Source: Candidatus Omnitrophota bacterium (GTDB lineage: Bacteria; Omnitrophota; Gorgyraeia; JABMRG01; JAFGKX01). From it: 9,319 nucleotides of DNA. The translations under genes were made by a program, and so were the position numbers. Below, piece by piece: positions 6,101 through 9,319 of the stretch; within the stretch, counting starts at the first letter, position 1, and each line of letters starts with the position of its first letter. The stretch spans positions 1 to 9,319 of the forward strand of contig JAFGKX010000025.1 in assembly GCA_016928375.1 (NCBI GenBank), read 5' to 3'. The notes beneath the pieces are model-generated. The model saw nothing but the letters and a program-made list of their open reading frames with translations. It had not been told where the DNA came from and ran no database searches.

Positions 6101-6854
6101 ATATATATACGGCCCTGTTCCGTCATGGAGATTAGGCAGGTCTTTGGGAATTGATCCTATTTCCGGCGGGATAAGGGTGTGCACATTTAATTGCGCGTAT
6201 TGCCAGCTTGGGAAAAAGGGTATATCGACGACAAAAAGGAAAGTTTTTATTCCCACTAAAGCCATTCTCGATGAAATAAAAAAATTGCCGAAAGTTGACA
6301 TAGATTATATTACCTTTTCAGGAAGCGGTGAGCCCACACTTGCCAAAAATTTAGGCGAAATAATAACAGGTATCAGAAAAATAAGAAAAAATAAAATAGC
6401 TGTCCTTACAAACTCCTCTCTTTTAAGCAGAAAAGACGTGCAGAAAGATTTATTACAAGCTGATTTTGTAGCAGCAAAGCTTGATGCGCCGGATGAAGCG
6501 CTGTTTAAGCGTATAAATAAACCCGTAAAATCCGTCAAACTTGACAAAATCATAGAAGGCATAAAAACTTTCAGAGAAAAATTTAAAGGTAAGCTTGCTG
6601 TACAGATAATGTTTACCAAAGATAATAAAGACTATTCCAAAAAAATATCCGAAATAGTAAAAGTGATCAGGCCTGATCAGGTGCAGATATGCACTTCTAT
6701 CAGGCATTCGGCCGAAAGCCCTTTATCAAAAGCAGAGCTTTCAAAAATAACGAAATATTTTAAAGGCCTAAATTACATCTCTGCTCACGAACGCGAAATA
6801 AAAACAACAGAACCTATAGACAAAAAAGCCACCATGAAACGAAGAGGTGCTTAA
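6081..6854 (+). CDS. Radical SAM protein, TYW1-like family (COG0731)
   Basis: A 257-residue radical S-adenosylmethionine enzyme. It opens with KYIYGPVPSWRLGRSLGID, the characteristic N-terminus of the COG0731 group related to the archaeal/eukaryotic wyosine synthase TYW1. The [4Fe-4S] motif CxxxCxxC is C34-C38-C41 (CTFNCAYC, then QLGK). A SAM-contacting GSGEPT is at 81-86, and the rest is a half-barrel (IAVLTNSSLL, then VQIMFTKDN and PDQVQICTSIR). TYW1 has a second cluster near its N-terminus; I see no matching cysteines, and bacteria do not make wyosine, so the bacterial substrate is unknown. ATG 6081 is chosen because family homology starts there. The frame is open back to 5985, but that extension is helicase sequence read in another frame. 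The gene overlaps the helicase by 20 bases and has no good Shine-Dalgarno, suggesting coupling. It is the last gene before the largest gap in the window. Confidence 0.88.
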   Translation: MTKKGFKYIYGPVPSWRLGRSLGIDPISGGIRVCTFNCAYCQLGKKGISTTKRKVFIPTKAILDEIKKLPKVDIDYITFSGSGEPTLAKNLGEIITGIRKIRKNKIAVLTNSSLLSRKDVQKDLLQADFVAAKLDAPDEALFKRINKPVKSVKLDKIIEGIKTFREKFKGKLAVQIMFTKDNKDYSKKISEIVKVIRPDQVQICTSIRHSAESPLSKAELSKITKYFKGLNYISAHEREIKTTEPIDKKATMKRRGA

Positions 6855-6948
6855 TTAAATACTTGCTTATGAGTATGGTGCATACGTTTTTCCTATTGCC
6901 TTTGTTCCGGCAACAGGCAAAAATTAAACTAAACCTTATTAAAAATCT
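6855..6948. other. 94-base intergenic gap with weak promoter-like and hairpin elements
   Basis: This is the largest non-coding stretch in the window and the most likely transcription boundary. It contains a short hairpin plus T-run (6873-6891), a second imperfect hairpin, CCTATTGCC (6892-6900) with GGCAACAGG (6909-6917), nine positions with one mismatch around an 8-base loop, and then AT-rich sequence. A poor promoter match, TTGTTC (6902-6907) and TAAACT (6925-6930) with 17-base spacing, could serve yggS, but both boxes are weak. No Shine-Dalgarno is evident before the yggS ATG at 6949. No other gene or RNA is recognisable. Confidence 0.4.
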
Positions 6949-6952
6949 ATGA
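6869..6952 (+). CDS. doubtful 27-codon frame leading into yggS
   Basis: An open frame from ATG 6869 (a second in-frame ATG is at 6875) ends at TGA 6950-6952, giving an ATGA overlap with the yggS start at 6949. The peptide starts MSMVHTFFLLPLFRQQ and ends Lys/Asn/Leu-rich; no domain or signal is recognised. No Shine-Dalgarno lies at a useful distance (GAGGTG at 6844-6849 is about 19 bases away), and the frame runs through the possible terminator hairpin. It is listed because its size and ATGA linkage resemble the candidate leader before proS, but on present evidence it could easily be chance. Confidence 0.15.
   Translation: MSMVHTFFLLPLFRQQAKIKLNLIKNL
6873..6891 (+). terminator. possible weak intrinsic terminator after the radical SAM gene
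   Basis: GTATG (6873-6877) pairs with CATAC (6881-6885) across a GTG loop, and one base later TTTTT runs from 6887 to 6891. The order stem then U-tract on the + strand fits a rho-independent terminator 19 bases after the upstream stop. The stem is only 5 bp and AT-rich, so any termination would be partial. A chance arrangement in AT-rich DNA is quite possible. Confidence 0.3.
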
Positions 6953-7611
6953 TTACCGATAATGTTAAAAAAATATTGAGCGAATTACCACAAAGCGTAG
7001 AATTAGTCGCTGCGGCAAAAGCAAGAACCATAGATGAGGTTCAGCAGGCAGTTTCCGCTGGTGTAAAGATTATCGGCGAAAATTACGTGCAGGAAGCGCA
7101 AATAGCCTATGTTGTCATAGGCATCTCAGCGAAGTGGCATTTTATCGGAAGCTTGCAGAGAAATAAGGCGAAAAAAGCCGCTCTTATATTTGATATGATC
7201 GAGACAGTGGATTCTTTTGAGACAGCGTCAGAACTTGACAAACATTGCGCAAAAATAAACAAGGTTATACCTATTTTAATCGAGATAAACAGCGCCAAAG
7301 AAGCCCAAAAATCAGGAGTATTGCCTGAAAATGCCGAAGCCCTTATAAGGAAAATATCGACGCTCGGCAATGTAAAAGTATCAGGGCTTATGACTATGGG
7401 CCCTGTGTCGGGAGATCCGGAAAATAGCAGGCCGTATTTTATGGAAACAAAAAAAATATTCGATAGCATTAAATCTTTAAATGTGCCAAATGTCGAGATG
7501 AAACACCTCTCCATGGGCATGAGTAATTCCTATAAAATCGCTTTACAGGAAGGGGCCAATATTGTTAGAATAGGCACAGGCATATTCGGGGAAAGAAAAA
7601 ATGAAAAATAA
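6949..7611 (+). CDS. yggS: YggS/PLPBP-family pyridoxal-phosphate homeostasis protein
   Basis: Single-domain TIM-barrel protein that binds pyridoxal 5'-phosphate without known catalysis and helps keep PLP and amino-acid pools balanced; the fold is that of the alanine racemase N-terminal domain. The 220-residue product shows the PLP lysine K24 in VAAAKART, followed by GENYVQEA, WHFIGSLQRNK, LMTMGP and the phosphate-binding C-terminal block LSMGMSNSYKIALQEGANIVRIGTGIFGE. The N-terminal helix is about a dozen residues shorter than in E. coli YggS (PLP lysine K36). An in-frame TAA at 6940-6942 means no longer start exists, so the short form is genuine unless there is a sequencing error. ATG 6949 is the only reasonable start, with no evident Shine-Dalgarno. 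The 3' end overlaps the next gene by 11 bases. Confidence 0.95.
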   Translation: MITDNVKKILSELPQSVELVAAAKARTIDEVQQAVSAGVKIIGENYVQEAQIAYVVIGISAKWHFIGSLQRNKAKKAALIFDMIETVDSFETASELDKHCAKINKVIPILIEINSAKEAQKSGVLPENAEALIRKISTLGNVKVSGLMTMGPVSGDPENSRPYFMETKKIFDSIKSLNVPNVEMKHLSMGMSNSYKIALQEGANIVRIGTGIFGERKNEK

Positions 7612-8380
7612 TATTGACGCGAGAAAAGACATAGCTTTAAAAGCCGCTGACGCGGTCGGCAGGATACTTATTAAGAATTTCAAAAAACCCATTATCGCGA
7701 AATCCAAAGGCGACAGAAACCTGGTAACAGCAATAGACCTTGAATGCGAAAGCGCTATAATGAAATTGATTAAAAAGTATTTTCCCGAAGATGGTATACT
7801 GTCGGAAGAAAGCCCGGAATCAGCTTCATCGTCGCAGTTTCGCTGGATCATAGACCCCTTAGACGGCACGCATAATTACATCCGCAGTATAGATATATTC
7901 GGCACATCTATCGCGGTGGAATATCAAAAAGAAATGGTTATAGGCGTTATTTATATGCCTGTGACCGATGAGCTTTATGTCGCGCATAAAAATAACGGTG
8001 CTTACTGCAATAATCGAAAAATAAGCGTTTCGAAAAAACCGCTTATTGACGCAACGCTTATATACGATAGCAGTATAAGGTACAATATAGACCCCATGCT
8101 TAAAGGCTTAAAGAATCTGTCCGATAAGGTATTTAACATAAGGATGTTTGGCTCCTCCGCAAGGCACTTGTCCTATGTGGCGGAAGGAAAAGCTGATATC
8201 GATATAGAATTTTACGATAAGTCATGGGATTTTGCGGCAGGGCTTTTGCTTGTCGAAGAAGCCGGCGGAGAGGCAACAGACTTTAAAGGAAATAAATGGA
8301 GCGCAGACACCAAGGAATATATAGCGTCTAACGGCGTAGTTCACCAGCAAGCACTGGGGCTTATGGCAAATGTCAGATAA
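7601..8380 (+). CDS. Inositol monophosphatase-family phosphatase
   Basis: Mg2+-dependent, Li+-sensitive-type sugar/nucleotide phosphatase of the IMPase/SuhB/CysQ/HisN superfamily, cytosolic. The 259-residue length is typical. The metal-binding residues are all in place: E69/E70 in LSEES, D85 and D88 in WIIDPLDGTHNY, and D210 in SWDFAAGLLLVEEAGG. Family blocks KGDRNLVTAIDLECE and GVIYMPVTDELYVAHKNNGAY also match. Sequence alone does not decide the substrate: myo-inositol 1-phosphate, 3'-phosphoadenosine 5'-phosphate, histidinol phosphate or fructose 1,6-bisphosphate are all possible in this superfamily, and the neighbours give no clear clue. ATG 7601 has GGGGAAAG at 7588-7595 with good spacing and overlaps yggS by 11 bases, so the two are probably co-translated. 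The stop overlaps trxB by 11 bases. Confidence 0.94.
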   Translation: MKNNIDARKDIALKAADAVGRILIKNFKKPIIAKSKGDRNLVTAIDLECESAIMKLIKKYFPEDGILSEESPESASSSQFRWIIDPLDGTHNYIRSIDIFGTSIAVEYQKEMVIGVIYMPVTDELYVAHKNNGAYCNNRKISVSKKPLIDATLIYDSSIRYNIDPMLKGLKNLSDKVFNIRMFGSSARHLSYVAEGKADIDIEFYDKSWDFAAGLLLVEEAGGEATDFKGNKWSADTKEYIASNGVVHQQALGLMANVR

Positions 8381-9308
8381 AATATACGATATAATTATAA
8401 TAGGCGCAGGCCCCGCTGGGCTAACAACCGCAATATACGCAGCCAGGGAAAATTTGTCTGTTTTAGTACTTGAAAAAACTATATGCGGCGGCTGGCTTAT
8501 GTATATAGATCTGATAGAAAACTATCCGGGATTTCCGCAAGGCATCAAAGGTTATGAGCTTTCGAGCAAGTTAGTAGAACAGGCATGCCGCTTTAAAGCC
8601 GAGATTTTAGAATCATCCGAAGTCAAAGCAGTCGTAAAAGGCGATAAAGAAATAACGGTCACAAGCAACAAAGGCGCATATAAGGCCCGGGCCCTTATAA
8701 TAACTTCAGGTACAATAGCAAGAAAATTAAACATACCCGGTGAAGAAGAATTTACAGGCAAAGGTATTTCATACTGCGCTATCTGCGACGGCCCGCTTTT
8801 TAAAGACAAAGACATCATGGTAATAGGCGGGGGCAACCCTGCCGTCGAGGAAGCATTGTTCCTGACTAAATTCGCAAAAAGTGTTACCCTGGTGCATAAA
8901 AGAGGAACGCTTTCAGCGGCAGCTGTTTTGCAGGATGAGCTTAAGAAAAATAATAAAATAAAAGTTATGCTGAATCATGACATTATCTCCGTAAGCGGTG
9001 AAAAAATAGTGAAATCAGCCCAGATAAAGGATATTTTAACCGGCAAAACAGAAACCTTGGAAACGCAGGGTATATTCATAATGCACGCGGAATTTAAACC
9101 AAACACGGATTTTTTAAAAGGTGTTGTCGCGCTCGATAGCAGAGGTTATATAGAAACAGACTACCAGATGAAGACGGATGCGCCCGGCATATTTGCGGCA
9201 GGGGACATACGCTCGAAAAATATACATCAGGTGGTAATATCCTGCGGCGAAGGCGCTATTGCTGCCTTATTTGCAAGAGATTATCTTAGGAAAAATATAC
9301 ATATATGA
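8370..9308 (+). CDS. trxB: Thioredoxin reductase-like flavoprotein with altered NADPH motif
   Basis: Low-Mr thioredoxin reductase fold, reducing thioredoxin or a related protein through FAD and a redox disulfide. The 312-residue product has the FAD-binding GAGPAG (12-17), ENYPGF, the redox-active CAIC (C136, C139) in SYCAICDG, a second dinucleotide loop GGGNPA (153-158), and the C-terminal FAD motif AAGD (around D279) with HQVVISCGEGAIAA. Several usually constant positions differ. GGQ becomes GGW (W42), GGGDSA becomes GGGNPA, the 2'-phosphate-binding HRRxxxR becomes HKRGTLS (176-182, final Arg lost), and RQVV becomes HQVV. This suggests NADH or another donor in place of NADPH, which is inference. 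The start overlaps the phosphatase stop by 11 bases; GGGG at 8356-8359 is a modest ribosome-binding site. Family assignment is firm, electron donor and partner are not. Confidence 0.9.
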   Translation: MSDKIYDIIIIGAGPAGLTTAIYAARENLSVLVLEKTICGGWLMYIDLIENYPGFPQGIKGYELSSKLVEQACRFKAEILESSEVKAVVKGDKEITVTSNKGAYKARALIITSGTIARKLNIPGEEEFTGKGISYCAICDGPLFKDKDIMVIGGGNPAVEEALFLTKFAKSVTLVHKRGTLSAAAVLQDELKKNNKIKVMLNHDIISVSGEKIVKSAQIKDILTGKTETLETQGIFIMHAEFKPNTDFLKGVVALDSRGYIETDYQMKTDAPGIFAAGDIRSKNIHQVVISCGEGAIAALFARDYLRKNIHI

Positions 9309-9319
9309 AATCACAAAAA
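9305..9319 (+). CDS. probable first codons of a further gene, cut by the window end
   Basis: ATG 9305 overlaps the trxB stop as ATGA (9305-9308), the junction type seen repeatedly in this window, and the frame stays open for the remaining five codons (MKSQK). AGGA at 9288-9291 is somewhat distant as a Shine-Dalgarno. Too little is visible to suggest a product. Confidence 0.35.

Noticed and set aside
6892..6917. Hairpin CCTATTGCC/GGCAACAGG as an intrinsic terminator
   Set aside because: It is followed by CAAAAATT on the + strand and by ATAGGAAAAA on the - strand, so there is no U-tract in either direction.
7107..7520. 137-codon minus-strand open frame
   Set aside because: It lies wholly within yggS on the opposite strand with no domain or ribosome-binding site; it is a shadow.
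1..9319. Mobile elements, CRISPR arrays, tRNA/rRNA genes, defence or toxin-antitoxin genes
   Set aside because: None is visible; coding density leaves no room for them, and every long frame with protein-family motifs is a housekeeping or metabolic gene.

Overview
The window is a dense, single-strand stretch of a bacterial chromosome. All supported genes lie on the + strand, almost every junction is a few-base overlap or a gap under 100 bases, and the base composition is moderately AT-rich with frequent ATA, AGA and AAA codons. There is no tRNA, rRNA, CRISPR array, insertion sequence or phage gene. The order dxr-rseP-ispG-proS is a conserved bacterial isoprenoid/envelope block. With an anaerobe-type COG0731 radical SAM protein, an editing-domain-less ProS and a Cys-rich Lgt, it suggests an uncultured, probably anaerobic lineage such as Omnitrophota or a neighbouring phylum. 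That placement is inference from memory of gene order and sequence style, not a search result.

Layout. 2-634: C-terminal half of dxr (MEP pathway). 631-1692: rseP, site-2 metalloprotease. 1698-2726: ispG, a late Fe-S enzyme of the MEP pathway. 2726-2801: a perfect 14-bp inverted repeat whose right arm contains the proS Shine-Dalgarno and start codon; a 26-codon open frame (2723-2803) runs through it. 2800-4068: proS without the INS editing domain. 4068-4805: lgt, with a variant active-site motif. 4802-6100: DEAD-box RNA helicase. 6081-6854: TYW1-like radical SAM protein. 6855-6948: the longest non-coding gap, with two small hairpins and a doubtful 27-codon frame. 6949-7611: yggS-type PLP protein. 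7601-8380: inositol-monophosphatase-family enzyme. 8370-9308: trxB-like flavoprotein with altered NADPH motif. 9305-9319: probable first codons of another gene.

How it fits together. The first half links isoprenoid precursor synthesis (Dxr, IspG), which feeds undecaprenyl-phosphate and quinones, to membrane proteolysis (RseP), lipoprotein lipidation (Lgt) and translation (ProS, RNA helicase). The second half is metabolic housekeeping: PLP homeostasis, sugar-phosphate dephosphorylation and thiol redox. ATGA or TGATG overlaps at dxr/rseP, proS/lgt, lgt/helicase and trxB/next gene indicate translational coupling as the usual arrangement here.

Most window content is ordinary. The best candidate for something undescribed is the ispG-proS junction. 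There a small frame with ATGA overlaps at both ends, and two early proline codons lying in the left arm of the sequestering hairpin, looks like a coupling device or a proline-charging sensor controlling prolyl-tRNA synthetase. The structural facts are read directly from the sequence; the regulatory model is inference.
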